Assembly (NCBI GenBank): GCA_028821405.1 | Contig: JAPPGK010000050.1 | Coordinates: 34,793-98,792 of the forward strand | DNA: 64,000 nucleotides | Direction of reading: 5' to 3' | Source: Gammaproteobacteria bacterium | GTDB taxonomy: Bacteria > Pseudomonadota > Gammaproteobacteria > Pseudomonadales > Azotimanducaceae | In this document: positions 28,230 to 38,132 of the stretch, piece by piece | Position numbering within the stretch: position 1 is the stretch's first letter | Layout: each line of letters begins with the position of its first letter | The notes under the pieces: model-generated | What the model was told of the DNA's origin: nothing | Databases searched by the model: none | Seen by the model: the letters and a program-made list of their open reading frames with translations, nothing else | Translations under genes and position numbers: made by a program

Positions 28230-29233
28230 CCGACGGACAGGTCCCGAACACGTTGGGTGTCCGTTGCCTCGCGGATCGGATCTGCGTTGCACGCGATCAG
28301 AGCGCCCTGGCCGAGTACGTCGCCGATGCCGATACGCGCGAGGTTCCCCTGACGATCGTCGGCGGCGGATCGAATATCGTCCTCCGTTCCAGATTGCCGG
28401 GCACCGTCGTGTTGTTGCGCCTCAAGGGGGTGGCGTTCGAACGCCTCGATGAGAACTCGTGGCGGGTGGTCGCCGCTGCGGGCGAGAACTGGCAGGGCCT
28501 CGTGGATGGCGCCCTTGCGAGGGGAATCGGCGGACTGGAGAACCTCACGCTCATTCCGGGGTCCGTGGGTGCGGCGCCGGTGCAGAATATCGGCGCCTAT
28601 GGACGGGAACTCGCAGAGTTCGTCGAGTCGGTCACCGCCTTCGATCGACGGCGAAGCTGCTTCGCGACCTTGGCGGGCGCCGATTGCGGCTTCGGGTACC
28701 GCGATAGCGAATTCAAACGCGATGCGACGAACCGCTACGTGATCACCGCAGTCGTGCTGCGGCTTGGCGGGACCGGGTTGGTCGCGGACTATCCGGACGT
28801 GGCCCGGGAACTCGCGGTCCGGGGCGGGAACATGGATCGCGGCGCTGTGGCGGATGCCGTCGCGGCCGTGCGCCGCCGGAAACTCCCGGACCCCGGTCGA
28901 GTCGGCAACGTCGGCAGTTTCTTCAAGAATCCGGTGGTTAGCGAGGCGCGCCTTGATGATATTCGTGCCCGGGTCGACATCGACGACTACCCGGCACCCG
29001 ACGGCAGCGGGTCACGCAAGATACCGGCGGCGCGGCTGATTGACCGTGCGGGGTGGAAGGGTGTCCGGGATGGCCAGGTCCAGGTCTGGCCTCGACAGCC
29101 GTTGGTGCTGGTCAACTTGGGCGGGGCCACCGGCGGGGAGGTGCTCGACCTGGCACATCGCATCCGCGACGACGTGCACCGAAGGTACGGCGTGGCCCTC
29201 GAACTCGAACCGGCGGTCAAGGGCATCGACTGA
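28226..29233 (+). CDS. murB: UDP-N-acetylenolpyruvoylglucosamine reductase
   Basis: A 335-residue flavoenzyme making UDP-MurNAc, the second committed step of peptidoglycan synthesis. FAD-binding VGGGSNIVL is at about 50, LIPGSVGAAPVQNIGAYG contains the flavin-contacting segment, YRDSEFK the substrate region, and the catalytic Ser is in VGNVGSFFKNPV, with the C-terminal Glu in LELEPAVK. Length matches type I MurB of Gammaproteobacteria. The start is GTG at 28226, overlapping the AlkB-like gene by four bases. Confidence 0.96.
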   Translation: MTDGQVPNTLGVRCLADRICVARDQSALAEYVADADTREVPLTIVGGGSNIVLRSRLPGTVVLLRLKGVAFERLDENSWRVVAAAGENWQGLVDGALARGIGGLENLTLIPGSVGAAPVQNIGAYGRELAEFVESVTAFDRRRSCFATLAGADCGFGYRDSEFKRDATNRYVITAVVLRLGGTGLVADYPDVARELAVRGGNMDRGAVADAVAAVRRRKLPDPGRVGNVGSFFKNPVVSEARLDDIRARVDIDDYPAPDGSGSRKIPAARLIDRAGWKGVRDGQVQVWPRQPLVLVNLGGATGGEVLDLAHRIRDDVHRRYGVALELEPAVKGID

Positions 29234-29358
29234 CCGCGCGGTGGGCGGCCCGTAGGGACAGGCTTGTCGTTCCGCACCCGACGCCGCGCACCGCGACAGG
29301 TGGCGTAAGGCGGCGAGACCCCGGCGCACAGCGAAGCACCGGGGACGGCTTTGGGGCG

Positions 29359-32016
29359 CTACGGGCTCTCGGCGACCGGGGTTTCGGGGCGGGTCCGTTT
29401 CGCGCGGGGATCGTTGCTGGCTCTGCCCTGGGCGGCAACGTCGGAGGGCGTTGGCTCGACCGGGCCGGCGTCGACCGCAGGCGGTGCGGGCGGTGGCGCG
29501 GGTTCTGCGTTCGACGCGGTTGCGTCGGTCGCCGAGGGTATCTCGGCCGCCGTCGTCTCCGTCACCTTCTCGTGGGACCCCGACCCGTCCGCGCCGGTGT
29601 CGACAACCGGATCCGGTTGCGCCGATTGGCGTTTGCGTTCGCGCGGATCGTTACTTGCCCTTCCCGCGGGGACCGAGTGTTTGGGTTGGGTCTCGGCAAC
29701 CGTCGTCGTGCCGCCGTCCTGCTCCACGGGTTCGGGTGGCAAGTCTCTTGCCGGGCCATGCGCCGGCGCCGGAGGCTCGGGAGGGGTTGGCGGGGTGGGG
29801 TCGGCACCGGATGTCGACGGCTTGCGAGGCGCGTCCGCGCGCTTGCCGTTACCGGAGATTTCCGCCCGATTGCGTCGCGGTTTGCGTTTGTTTTGCCCCG
29901 GCTTGTCGGCGCCTTCGTTAGAACGCCGTCGTGGCTTGAGGTCGCTGGCCGTGCCTTCGGTGTTTGGTTCGGCGCGCCTGGCGCGTTGCTCGGACGGGGG
30001 GGCTGACCGTGCTTTCCCGCCGTTTCGGCGCGTGGATTGATCCTGCCGTTGTCCCCTGGGCGTACCGGAGGCGTCGGCCTGGCGACTCGATGAATCTTCG
30101 CGGCCCCCATCCTTGCGCGGTCGACGACGGCGTCGACGGTTGTCGCCGCGGTTGTCCCGGGCATCGTGGCGGGGTTTGCCCTCGCTGCGCCGAGGCCGGT
30201 TGCCACCTGACGTGGTCTTTTGGCCGGGTTCCTGCGAGGAACTCCTCGCCTTGCGCTGACGGTCGTTGGCTTTCGCCACCGGCTTGGCCGGCGGGGAATC
30301 CCCGCCGAACAGGTTTGTCTTCACACGGCGCAGCAGCTTGCGCAGACCGCCCCGTGATCTAGGCGCGTCAGAGCCTGCGCGTTTGGACGGCGCTCGGGGG
30401 GTGGATTCACGCGCCGGCGGGGCCATGGGGAGGGCTTGGACTGCGGCCTCCTCGGGGCGTTGCGACCGTGATTCGCGAACCTTCGGCAAATCGGATTCCA
30501 CCGAAGGTTCCGTGAACTCGTAGCTGGGCAGACTTCCTTCCGTATCGGCGGTGTCGTCCCGGATTCGTTGGATTTCGTATTGCGGCGTGTCGAATTCAAC
30601 AGCGGGGACGATGACCACGTGGGTCTTGGTGCGCTGTTCGATGTCGGCGACCTCGCGGCGCTTCTCGTTGAGAAGATAGGCCGCCACGCTCACGGGCACC
30701 CGAGCTCGGACGATCGAGCTGCGTTCCTTGAGGGACTCCTCCTCGACGACGCGTAGGATCGACAACGCCAACGATTTGATGTCGCGGATCCGCCCCTGGC
30801 CGGTGCAGCGGGGGCAGACCTCCGTGGTCAACTCGTCGAGAGACGGTCGCAGCCGCTGACGGGACATCTCCAGGAGACCGAACCTCGAGATCCGGCCGAT
30901 CTGGACGCGCGCGCGGTCGGCTTGCAGGGCTTCGCGCATCTTGGCTTCGACGGCGCGCTGATTCTTGGTGGAGACCATGTCGATGAAGTCGATGACGATC
31001 AGCCCGCCGACGTCCCGCAGGCGCAACTGCCGGGCGATCTCCACCGCGGCCTCGAGGTTCGTATTGAGAGCCGTTTCCTCGATGTCGGCGCCCTTCGTCG
31101 AACGCGCGGAGTTGATGTCGATGGATACCAGGGCTTCGGTGGGATCGATTACGACGCTGCCTCCCGAGACCAGCTTCACCTCGTGCTGGAATGCCGTCTC
31201 GATCTGCGACTCGATCTGGTAGCGGCTGAATAGCGGAATCGAGTCGTCGTAGTACTTGATGCGCTCCTTGTAGCTCGGCATCACCGGATCGATGAACTCG
31301 TGGGCCTGGTCGAAGGCGTCCTTTCCGTCGATGAGAACCTCGCCGATGTCGCGGCGCAGGCAATCCCGGATGGCCCGGACGATGACGTTGTTCTCCTGGT
31401 AGAGGAGTTTCGGTGCCTTGAGTTCGGCGGCGGCCTTGTCGATGGCCTCGTTCAACTGCAGCAGGTATTCGAGATCCCACTTCAGGTCTTCCGCATCCCG
31501 GTCGATGCCGGCCGTGCGGACGATCACGCCCATCCCGTTCGGTATGTCGAGGGCCGAGAGGACCTCGCGCAGGGTGTCACGGTTCTCGCCGTCGATGCGT
31601 CTCGAAATACCCCCGGCGCGGGGATTGTTCGGCATCAGGACGAGGTAACGCGCCGCGAGACTCAAGAAGGTGGTTAGCGCGGCGCCCTTGTTGCCTCGCT
31701 CCTCCTTGTCGACCTGGACGATTAGTTCCTGGCCCTCCTCCAAGGCGTCCTGGATGTTGGCGCGTCCCTCCGAGTGATTCCTGAAGTACGAGCGTGCGAC
31801 TTCCTTGATGGGTAGGAAGCCGTGCCGGTCCGATCCGAAGTCGACGAATGCGGCTTCGAGGCTCGGCTCCACCCGGGTGACCCGGGCCTTGTAGATGTTT
31901 CCCTTCTTTTGCTCGTAGGTGCGATTCTCGATGTCGAGGTCGTATAGCTTTTGACCGTCGACAAGGGCGACCCGGACCTCCTCCGGCTGGGTCGCGTTGA
32001 CAAGCATGCGTTTCAT
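29359..32016 (-). CDS. rne: Ribonuclease E
   Basis: An 885-residue endoribonuclease, the scaffold of the RNA degradosome. The catalytic half holds [10 protein letters not shown], an S1 domain (about 37-120), the 5'-sensor/RNase H-like region, catalytic Asp residues in [12 protein letters not shown] and the zinc link CPRC in [10 protein letters not shown]. From about residue 500 the sequence is Arg- and Pro-rich and disordered, as expected for the partner-binding half. Two copies of GRASNDPR occur in the last 110 residues; NDPR-type short motifs have been described in Pseudomonas RNase E. In E. coli rne is autoregulated through a long 5' leader, and a 673-bp gap lies upstream here. Confidence 0.96.
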   Translation of the reverse strand: MKRMLVNATQPEEVRVALVDGQKLYDLDIENRTYEQKKGNIYKARVTRVEPSLEAAFVDFGSDRHGFLPIKEVARSYFRNHSEGRANIQDALEEGQELIVQVDKEERGNKGAALTTFLSLAARYLVLMPNNPRAGGISRRIDGENRDTLREVLSALDIPNGMGVIVRTAGIDRDAEDLKWDLEYLLQLNEAIDKAAAELKAPKLLYQENNVIVRAIRDCLRRDIGEVLIDGKDAFDQAHEFIDPVMPSYKERIKYYDDSIPLFSRYQIESQIETAFQHEVKLVSGGSVVIDPTEALVSIDINSARSTKGADIEETALNTNLEAAVEIARQLRLRDVGGLIVIDFIDMVSTKNQRAVEAKMREALQADRARVQIGRISRFGLLEMSRQRLRPSLDELTTEVCPRCTGQGRIRDIKSLALSILRVVEEESLKERSSIVRARVPVSVAAYLLNEKRREVADIEQRTKTHVVIVPAVEFDTPQYEIQRIRDDTADTEGSLPSYEFTEPSVESDLPKVRESRSQRPEEAAVQALPMAPPARESTPRAPSKRAGSDAPRSRGGLRKLLRRVKTNLFGGDSPPAKPVAKANDRQRKARSSSQEPGQKTTSGGNRPRRSEGKPRHDARDNRGDNRRRRRRPRKDGGREDSSSRQADASGTPRGQRQDQSTRRNGGKARSAPPSEQRARRAEPNTEGTASDLKPRRRSNEGADKPGQNKRKPRRNRAEISGNGKRADAPRKPSTSGADPTPPTPPEPPAPAHGPARDLPPEPVEQDGGTTTVAETQPKHSVPAGRASNDPRERKRQSAQPDPVVDTGADGSGSHEKVTETTAAEIPSATDATASNAEPAPPPAPPAVDAGPVEPTPSDVAAQGRASNDPRAKRTRPETPVAESP

Positions 32017-32689
32017 GTTGGTGCTTCCGTGTTGCGACGCCTTGACGCGCTACGCACCATCGCGCCGCTCGAGGCAAGCGGCATCGGATTGTCCTGCTCG
32101 GCCGGGCTCGCGCCCGGCCCGGGTCACCTGCGTCTTGCGAGGCGACCCCTGGCGAAGTTGACTGTGAGCGGTGCACGAACGGCACCTCCCCGCGGTTTTT
32201 GCCGCGTCGGCGCCCTCGAACAACCGCGACCGCCTCGGAGGTCGGGGAGGAAACGCCTCAGCCTGCTCGTGGACTGGTTTGGTCCGGACAGGCCGTCAAC
32301 GATCGCCGCCACACCTGCCGTTGCACGGGAATACCCAGTTCGTGCAGCGCATAGGCGTGTCGAGCGATGACAATTCGTAGTCGAGCGAACTGAAGCCCAT
32401 AGGCTCGTTCCCCGCCCGTTTCCGACGCGGCCGTTGGGCAACGCGTCCGGCAATTCGGGTGATTGGCTCGGCGGGGTGACTCTCGCCAGCGTGGGTAGGT
32501 TTTCCCGCGCTAACGTTGTTCTGACGATGGTTCCGCGCTTGGTGGCGTTAATCGTTTACTAACTCATTGCTCAAACAGCTTGCGCGCGCCGGTGTCATGT
32601 CCATGTCCTAGGATTCAACTAACTTTGGCCTCGCGCGTGCGCCACGATAACATAGCGTCGGTAAGTCCTTCAATCGGCAAGGATATTGC
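32017..32689. promoter_or_regulatory. Divergent rne-rluC intergenic region, likely long rne leader
   Basis: A 673-bp region with no believable gene separates rne (minus) from rluC (plus). A strong hairpin (GGCCGGGC-TCGC-GCCCGGCC, 32100-32119) lies about 85 bases upstream of the rne start, and AT-richer sequence near 32520-32660 is the likely promoter zone. In enterobacteria the rne 5' leader folds and is cleaved by RNase E itself; the same autoregulation is inferred here from position and structure, not shown. Confidence 0.5.
32625..32653 (+). promoter_or_regulatory. Candidate sigma-70 promoter of rluC
   Basis: TTGGCC at 32625-32630 and TAACAT at 32648-32653 are separated by 17 bases and lie 37 bp before the rluC start. 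Both boxes match the consensus only in part. Confidence 0.4.
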
Positions 32690-33595
32690 GTGGCTGCCGA
32701 GGTGAGCATCGTCGCCGTTGAAGGCGAATGCGGGCAGCGGCTCGACAATTTCCTGCTGGCGCGCATGAAAGGCGTTCCGAAGAGTCGAATCTATCGCATG
32801 GTTCGGCGTGGCGAAGTGCGCGTCAACGGCGCCCGTTGCCGTCCCGGCTACCGGCTGAAGAGCGGCGACCGAGTTCGCATCCCCCCGTTTCGCGGCGCTG
32901 TGCCACGGCGAGACGACGGCAATGGCATTCCGGTGAACGCCCTGGAGTCGCTACGCCGGGGCGCGTTGTACGAGGATCGGAATCTCCTGGTGCTCGACAA
33001 ACCCGGCGGGGTGGCCGTTCACGGCGGGAGCGGCATTGCGTTCGGTGTCATCGAGACGCTGCGTCGGCACGACCCGTCGACACCCTTTGCGTTGGTACAT
33101 CGCCTGGATCGGGACACGTCGGGCTGCCTAGCGGTGGCCAAGAACCGTCGCACGCTTCTGGCGCTACATGCCCAATTGCGCGCGGGAGTCGTGCGCAAGC
33201 GGTACGATCTCGTGGTGGCGGGCCACTGGCCGTGGCGATTCCGGGTGGTCGAGAAGCCCCTTGCACGCTATGCGCTGGCGAGCGGCGAGCGGCGGGTTCG
33301 AGTCCGGGACGACGGCGAGCCGTCGAAGACCGAATTCCGTGTGGTCTCGAGATTGAACGACGCGACGTGGCTCGCGGCGTTTCCGCGAACCGGACGCACC
33401 CATCAGATCCGGGTGCATGCGGCAGCCAGCGGCCACCCGATCCTCGGCGACCGCAAGTACGCGCGCGGCGCCACCCAAGATCACCCCCGCCTGTTCCTGC
33501 ATGCCACCGAACTGGCGTTCACGCTCGATGGCCGGCCATTGCGCGTGACGGCGCCGGTTCCCGCTGAATTCGAGAACCTCCACAGTGGCGCGTAG
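32690..33595 (+). CDS. rluC: 23S rRNA pseudouridine synthase (RluC family)
   Basis: A 301-residue enzyme with an N-terminal S4 RNA-binding domain (about 12-75) and an RluA-type catalytic domain; the nucleophilic Asp is in VHRLDRDTSG, with RTGRTHQIRVH further on. E. coli RluC modifies 23S rRNA positions 955, 2504 and 2580. Start is GTG at 32690 with AAGGA eight bases upstream. Its place next to divergent rne is the standard arrangement in Gammaproteobacteria, where a phosphatase gene (gph) often follows; here maf follows on the other strand. Confidence 0.94.
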   Translation: MAAEVSIVAVEGECGQRLDNFLLARMKGVPKSRIYRMVRRGEVRVNGARCRPGYRLKSGDRVRIPPFRGAVPRRDDGNGIPVNALESLRRGALYEDRNLLVLDKPGGVAVHGGSGIAFGVIETLRRHDPSTPFALVHRLDRDTSGCLAVAKNRRTLLALHAQLRAGVVRKRYDLVVAGHWPWRFRVVEKPLARYALASGERRVRVRDDGEPSKTEFRVVSRLNDATWLAAFPRTGRTHQIRVHAAASGHPILGDRKYARGATQDHPRLFLHATELAFTLDGRPLRVTAPVPAEFENLHSGA

Positions 33596-33664
33596 GGCCG
33601 CCCTTGCGGCGCCTCGTTGCTACGGTGCTCGTTGACTCTCACGGGCGACCGCAAGGGTCAGCCC
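33595..33664. repeat. Two copies of the GGGCGACC-type intergenic palindrome
   Basis: Between rluC and maf there is one degenerate copy (33595-33615, around CCCTTGCGG) and one better copy (33643-33664, GGGCGACCGCAAGGGT). The core is an inverted repeat GGGCGACC-GCAAG-GGTCGCC also found at about 2304, 42863 and 53673. It behaves like a REP-type element at gene ends. Confidence 0.5.
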
Positions 33665-34311
33665 GACGAAAGGACGCGCGTCGCAGGCCCGAGCGGGTTG
33701 ACGCCTTCGGCGCGCAGCAACGCGCCCAGCGCGATCAGGGGTAGGCCGATGGCGGCCGTGGGATCGGCCGTGTCGACACCGTTCAGCAGGAGGGGACCAA
33801 GGCCCTCGAACCGGATGCCGCCGGCACAGTCGAGTGGCTTGTCTTCCTCCACGTAGCGCAGGACCTCCGACGCGCTCACCGTGCGAAAGCGCGCGGTCGT
33901 GATATCGACCGCGCTTCTGAATCGGTCGGTCGCCGAGTTCAGGACAACCACACCGGTCAGAAAGTCGACCCGCCGCCCCGAGAAGGCCAGCAGTTGGCGG
34001 ACGGCGGCCTGCACGGTCCCGGGTTTGCCGAGAATGCGCTCGGCGAAGGTGGCGGCCTGGTCGGAACCGATGATCAGGGCCCGCGGCCAGCGCCGGGCCA
34101 CCACGCGTGCCTTGGCGAGCGACAACCGGGTAACGAGTTCGCGTGCCGATTCCCCCGGGTTCGGCGTCTCGTCGATGTCCGGGGAGTCCACGGCGAAGGG
34201 GATCCCGAGGCGTTCGAGTAGTTCGCGTCGGTAACGCGACGACGACGCCAGCACCAGGGGCAGGGGTTCGACGGTCGCGTCGGCGGTCGGTTCGGAGCCT
34301 ACGTCGGTCAT
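33658..34311 (-). CDS. maf: Maf-like nucleotide pyrophosphatase (YceF type)
   Basis: A 217-residue Maf/HAM1-like protein. The N-terminal LVLASSSRYRRELLERLGI is the Maf signature and the metal/catalytic region reads IGSDQAATF, the SDQ form of the YceF subgroup, which hydrolyses m7GTP; the house-cleaning role is to remove modified nucleotides. The first twenty residues are a variable extension, so the true start may be later. It is divergent from yceD with only 30 bp between starts, so the two share a promoter region. Confidence 0.92.
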   Translation of the reverse strand: MTDVGSEPTADATVEPLPLVLASSSRYRRELLERLGIPFAVDSPDIDETPNPGESARELVTRLSLAKARVVARRWPRALIIGSDQAATFAERILGKPGTVQAAVRQLLAFSGRRVDFLTGVVVLNSATDRFRSAVDITTARFRTVSASEVLRYVEEDKPLDCAGGIRFEGLGPLLLNGVDTADPTAAIGLPLIALGALLRAEGVNPLGPATRVLSSG

Positions 34312-34341
34312 GGCAGAGCGCGGCGTTTTTGACAGCCAAGG

Positions 34342-34926
34342 GTGGCGACCATATCATCCGCGCCGCCTGAAACCAGCCCAAGGGAACCGGTGTTTGTGCC
34401 GCAGTTGAACATCGTCGAGCTCGCGCGAGAGGGCGGTCGTTGGAACGGTTCCGTCGAGGTTGCCGCTTTCGGGCGGCTCGGCGAGGTCCTGTCCCGGGCG
34501 ACGGATGTGCAGAACGCCGACACGCCTGTCGTCGATGCCGCACTCGTCTTCGCCCTGGACGATGAGGGCCGACCTTGGGTCCAGGGTACGTGCAAGGTCG
34601 TCGCGCCAATCTGCTGCGGCCGATGCGCCGAGACGGTGGATGTCGAGGTGGAGAGCCGATTGGACTTTCGGGTCGTGTCGAACGACACCGAAGCACAAGG
34701 GCTGATGCCGACCCTCGACGTGGTCGTGAGCGAAAGTGCGAGCGTGCCGCTGACCGCGTTGGTCGAGGACGATATCCTGCTCAGCCTGCCTGAGACCGGC
34801 TGTGCGGACGGCACGACGTGCATCCACGCCGTCGATGCCGTGGCACCCGAGCCTTGCGGGGAGACGTCGGCGGCGAACCCCTTCGAGGTATTGCGAACCC
34901 TGGTTGAGGGCCGAGAGCCCGTTTAA
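34342..34926 (+). CDS. yceD: YceD family protein (DUF177), upstream of rpmF
   Basis: A 194-residue protein of the DUF177 family, nearly always located before rpmF. It has the conserved CxRC-like centre ([20 protein letters not shown], about 92-110), [23 protein letters not shown] and a C-terminal Cys pair. In plants a relative is needed for 23S rRNA accumulation and in E. coli it affects the same cluster; the molecular role is unclear. Start at GTG 34342 is the first possible; a GTG at 34390 would give a protein nearer the family length. Confidence 0.9.
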   Translation: MATISSAPPETSPREPVFVPQLNIVELAREGGRWNGSVEVAAFGRLGEVLSRATDVQNADTPVVDAALVFALDDEGRPWVQGTCKVVAPICCGRCAETVDVEVESRLDFRVVSNDTEAQGLMPTLDVVVSESASVPLTALVEDDILLSLPETGCADGTTCIHAVDAVAPEPCGETSAANPFEVLRTLVEGREPV

Positions 34927-34940
34927 CGGAGATAACCGAA

Positions 34941-35117
34941 ATGGCAGTGCAGCAGAACAAGGTCACGCGGTCGAAGCGCGACAAGCGGCGGTCGCACCAC
35001 GCGCTGAAGAAGCCCACGTTGTCGATCGACTCGACCACCGGTGAGACCCATCGCCGGCACCACGTTACCGATGAGGGCTACTATCGTGGTCACAAGGTCG
35101 TGGAGTCACGTAGCTGA
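34941..35117 (+). CDS. rpmF: 50S ribosomal protein L32
   Basis: A 58-residue basic protein starting [19 protein letters not shown] and containing [16 protein letters not shown], which matches L32 of Gammaproteobacteria; there are no zinc cysteines, as in other members of this group. It is 14 bp after yceD, with GGAGAT as ribosome-binding site. Its TGA is in the same frame as the plsX coding sequence that follows. Confidence 0.97.
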   Translation: MAVQQNKVTRSKRDKRRSHHALKKPTLSIDSTTGETHRRHHVTDEGYYRGHKVVESRS

Positions 35118-35150
35118 CCTCGGGTCTGGCCTTGCGGCGGGACGCGTCCC

Positions 35151-36152
35151 ATCCGCATAGCCATCGACATACTTGGCGGTGATGCCGCACCGGCGACGTT
35201 GGTGCGCGGTGCGTTGGATGCGGCAACCCGAGCGCCGGCCAAGCTGATCTTCTTCGGCGATTCGGCCGACATTGAACCCCTGCTGGAGGGGACACGCCAC
35301 AAAGCCGTCCATGCGCCGCACTGTCTGGAGGTCGACGACTCCTTGCGGGGGGCGCTGCGCGCAGACACCGACTCATCCATGCACCGAGCCGTGCGCGCCT
35401 TGGCGAGAGGCGATGCGGACGCCATGGTGAGCGCGGGTAGCACGGGAGCGTTGGTCGCGCTGTCAAGACACGTGGTGGGGATGCTGCCCGGTATTCGCCG
35501 ACCCGCGATCATGAAGTCGCTGGGCGGTGCCGATGGCCGTCGATTCCAGATGCTCGATCTCGGCGCGAACATCGGTTCGCCCCCCGAACAACTGCACCAG
35601 TTCGCATTGATGGGCTCAGCGGCGACCGCGAGCGGCGTTGGCGCCGCGCTAGGCGAGCGGACCGATCCGGCCCGCGTACCCACGGTAGGGCTCCTGAATA
35701 TCGGTTCGGAGGTGCGCAAGGGACCCGTTGCGGTGCAGGAGGCGGCCCGTCTCCTCGAAGCGGATGGTCGCCTGAGCTATGCCGGTTACGTCGAGCCGCA
35801 TCGCTTGTTCGATGCCGGAACCGACGTGGTGGTCGCCGACGGGTTCGTGGGCAACATCGCCCTCAAGGCGGCGGAAGGCGCAGCGCAGATGGCGCGCTAC
35901 GTCCTCAAACGGGAACTGGGTGGCAATTCGCTTCCCGTCGCAGTGGGCAGGGCCCTCCTCGGCGGTCGTTTGCGTCGCGTACGGGATGCGTACAATCCGC
36001 AATCGTACAACGGTGCCAGCCTCCTCGGTATCGCGGCGGTGGTGGTCAAAAGCCATGGCGGTGCGGATCGGGAGGGCTTCGGGAGTGCCGTCCGGCAGGC
36101 CATGGATGCACTGGAAACGGGTCTCGTCGAGCGACTCGTAACCGGCATCTGA
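35151..36152 (+). CDS. plsX: Phosphate acyltransferase PlsX, non-canonical start
   Basis: An acyl-ACP:phosphate transacylase making acyl-phosphate for membrane lipids, about 333 residues. Family features: an N-terminal RIAIDILGGDAAP (normally RIAIDAMGGDxxP), DSSMHRAVRALARG, MVSAGSTGALVA, LLNIGSEVRKG and VVADGFVGNIALK. The frame runs back to the rpmF stop at 35117 without any ATG, GTG or TTG before TTG 35199, which would delete the conserved N-terminal strand. The codon at the expected start is ATC (35151), eight bases after GGCGGGA. Either translation starts there, or a base differs from the true sequence, or the truncated TTG form is made. Confidence 0.88.
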   Translation: MRIAIDILGGDAAPATLVRGALDAATRAPAKLIFFGDSADIEPLLEGTRHKAVHAPHCLEVDDSLRGALRADTDSSMHRAVRALARGDADAMVSAGSTGALVALSRHVVGMLPGIRRPAIMKSLGGADGRRFQMLDLGANIGSPPEQLHQFALMGSAATASGVGAALGERTDPARVPTVGLLNIGSEVRKGPVAVQEAARLLEADGRLSYAGYVEPHRLFDAGTDVVVADGFVGNIALKAAEGAAQMARYVLKRELGGNSLPVAVGRALLGGRLRRVRDAYNPQSYNGASLLGIAAVVVKSHGGADREGFGSAVRQAMDALETGLVERLVTGI

Positions 36153-36187
36153 AGGCGTGTCCTGACACCCTTCGATAGGGAGAGAGC

Positions 36188-37120
36188 ATGGGTTTGGGGT
36201 TCTTGTTTCCGGGTCAGGGCGCCCAGCGGGTCGGCATGATTGGTGACATCGAGGCTGCGGAACCGGCCGTTGCCCGACGGTTCGAGGAGGCGTCGGAGGC
36301 CGTGGGATTCGATCTTGCCGAGACCATACGGCACGGGCCTCCCGAGCGCTTGAACTCAACGGAGATCACGCAGCCCGCACTGGTCGCGGTGGGAGTCGCA
36401 TTGCTCGACGCCTGGTGCCGGCGAGGCGGCGCGGAACCCGAGGTCGTCGCCGGGCACAGCCTGGGCGAATACTCGGCCCTCGTGGCAGCGGGTGCGCTCG
36501 AATTTGCGGCCGCGATCGCCCTGGTCCATGAACGCGGCAAGTTGATGCAGGACGCCGTACCCGCCGGGCAAGGCGCCATGGCAGCGATTCTGGGTCTCGG
36601 CGACGACGAGGTCGCCGAGTGCTGCGAGGGCATCGACGGCACCGTCAGCCCTGCGAACTACAACTCCCCCGGTCAGGTCGTGATTGCGGGCAGCACCGCT
36701 GCGGTCGCCGCGGCCATAGACGTCTGCAAAGCTCGGGGGGCACGACGGGCCGTGCCTCTCGACGTCAGCGTCCCGTCCCACTGCGCCCTGATGGCCCCGG
36801 CAAGCGAGCCGCTCGCGGAACTCCTGCGGAGTGCGGACATCCGCGATCCCAGGATTCCCGTGGTCCAGAACCATACCGCGACCGCGGCCACCGACAGCGC
36901 GACGATTCGGGAAAACCTCGTGCATCAACTCACCTCGCCGGTGCGCTGGTCGGAGTCCGTGGGCGCCATGGCGGTTGCCGGCGTCGGGACCTTCGTCGAA
37001 AGTGGACCCGGGAACGTACTCGCGGGGCTTGCGCGGCGCATTGATCGCTCGCTCAGGGTGCACGGGATCGGGACCCTCGATGGGCTCCTCGCCGCCATCG
37101 AGGCCACTCGGGATGAGTGA
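36188..37120 (+). CDS. fabD: Malonyl-CoA:ACP transacylase
   Basis: A 310-residue FabD. FLFPGQGAQRVGM at the N-terminus, nucleophile Ser in AGHSLGEYSALVAAG (about residue 94), Arg in HERGKLMQ and the catalytic His in VSVPSHCALM are all present. It loads malonyl groups onto ACP for chain elongation. A good ribosome-binding site (GGGAGAG) precedes the ATG, and the end overlaps fabG by eight bases. Confidence 0.97.
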   Translation: MGLGFLFPGQGAQRVGMIGDIEAAEPAVARRFEEASEAVGFDLAETIRHGPPERLNSTEITQPALVAVGVALLDAWCRRGGAEPEVVAGHSLGEYSALVAAGALEFAAAIALVHERGKLMQDAVPAGQGAMAAILGLGDDEVAECCEGIDGTVSPANYNSPGQVVIAGSTAAVAAAIDVCKARGARRAVPLDVSVPSHCALMAPASEPLAELLRSADIRDPRIPVVQNHTATAATDSATIRENLVHQLTSPVRWSESVGAMAVAGVGTFVESGPGNVLAGLARRIDRSLRVHGIGTLDGLLAAIEATRDE

Positions 37121-37847
37121 GTCGAGAAGGATCGCCCTCGTCACGGGGGCCAGCCGGGGCATCGGCAAGGCCATCGCGGCGAGGCTGGTCGCCGACGGGA
37201 TGTTCGTGGTGGGTACGGCCACGACCGCCGCCGGCGCTACCCGCATCGCCGACGAGCTGGGTGCCGACGGCGCGGGGGTTGAGCTTCGGCTCGAGGACGA
37301 CGCCGTGGTGGCCGAGTCGGTGGCAGGGATCCAGGACCGCTACGGGGCACCGTCGATCCTCGTCAACAACGCCGGGGTAACCCGCGACAACCTGCTGTTG
37401 CGCATGACCCCGAAACAGTGGTCGGAGGTCGTGGAGGCGAACCTGACCGGAATCTACCGGCTAACGCGTCCGTTGTTGCGCGCAATGATGCGCTCACGCT
37501 GGGGCAGGATCGTGAACCTGAGCTCGGTGGTCGGCCGGATGGGCAACCCGGGCCAGGCGAACTACGCGGCGACAAAGGCCGGCATCGAGGGATTCACGCG
37601 CTCCCTGGCGTTGGAAATCGGCAGCCGGGGGGTAACGGTCAACGCCGTTGCGCCGGGTTTCATCGACACCGACATGACCCGGGAGCTTACCGAGGCACAA
37701 CGCCAAGCCATGGTGGATCGAACAGCCTTGGGTCGCATGGGCGGTGTCGACGACGTGGCGGCGGTCGTCGCGTTTCTGGTAAGCGATGCCGCCGGCTACA
37801 TCACCGGCGAGACGATCCACGTGAACGGCGGCCTCTACGCCGGATGA
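37113..37847 (+). CDS. fabG: 3-oxoacyl-ACP reductase
   Basis: A 244-residue SDR with TGASRGIG (about 11-18), NNAGVTRDNLLLRM, catalytic Ser in NLSSVVGRMGNPGQ, Y-x3-K in NYAATKAG and a C-terminal ITGETIHVNGGLY. The NNAGVTRDNLL element and the position between fabD and acpP identify FabG, which reduces 3-oxoacyl-ACP with NADPH. Start overlaps fabD by eight bases. Confidence 0.97.
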   Translation: MSESRRIALVTGASRGIGKAIAARLVADGMFVVGTATTAAGATRIADELGADGAGVELRLEDDAVVAESVAGIQDRYGAPSILVNNAGVTRDNLLLRMTPKQWSEVVEANLTGIYRLTRPLLRAMMRSRWGRIVNLSSVVGRMGNPGQANYAATKAGIEGFTRSLALEIGSRGVTVNAVAPGFIDTDMTRELTEAQRQAMVDRTALGRMGGVDDVAAVVAFLVSDAAGYITGETIHVNGGLYAG

Positions 37848-38132
37848 ATGACGCGCGCGGGCACAGATGTGTGCGTGTCCGCCCGAAACCGGCAGCGCTG
37901 CAGCGTGCGTTTCCGGGCCATCGCGAGGGTCTCCCAGGCGGTTTGTACCGCACCAGCGTCGTTCACCCTTGCCGGTGGTTCGGAACCGTTAAAAACGGCT
38001 AAACTTACCGCCCCGCTGATGGCAGCGGTCCGCTAGGTGAACCGAGCGTGAGCGCGGTTCGCCGGTCGTGCCGGTATCCCGGCGGCGCCGGCACACCGGC
38101 GGCACACTTGAGCATTAGAAGGAGTCTCGAAC
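37848..38132. promoter_or_regulatory. fabG-acpP gap with likely acpP promoter
   Basis: In these 285 bp two small inverted repeats adjoin each other: GGTTC-G-GAACC and CCGTT-AAA-AACGG (about 37977-37998). A possible -10 box TAAACT follows at 38000-38005 without a good -35 match. A separate strong acpP promoter is expected because ACP is needed in excess, but this assignment is tentative. I see no gene here. Confidence 0.35.

Noticed and set aside
37848..38036. A 62-codon ATG frame right after fabG
   Set aside because: Arg/Ala-rich translation without features, weak ribosome-binding site, and it covers the likely acpP promoter.
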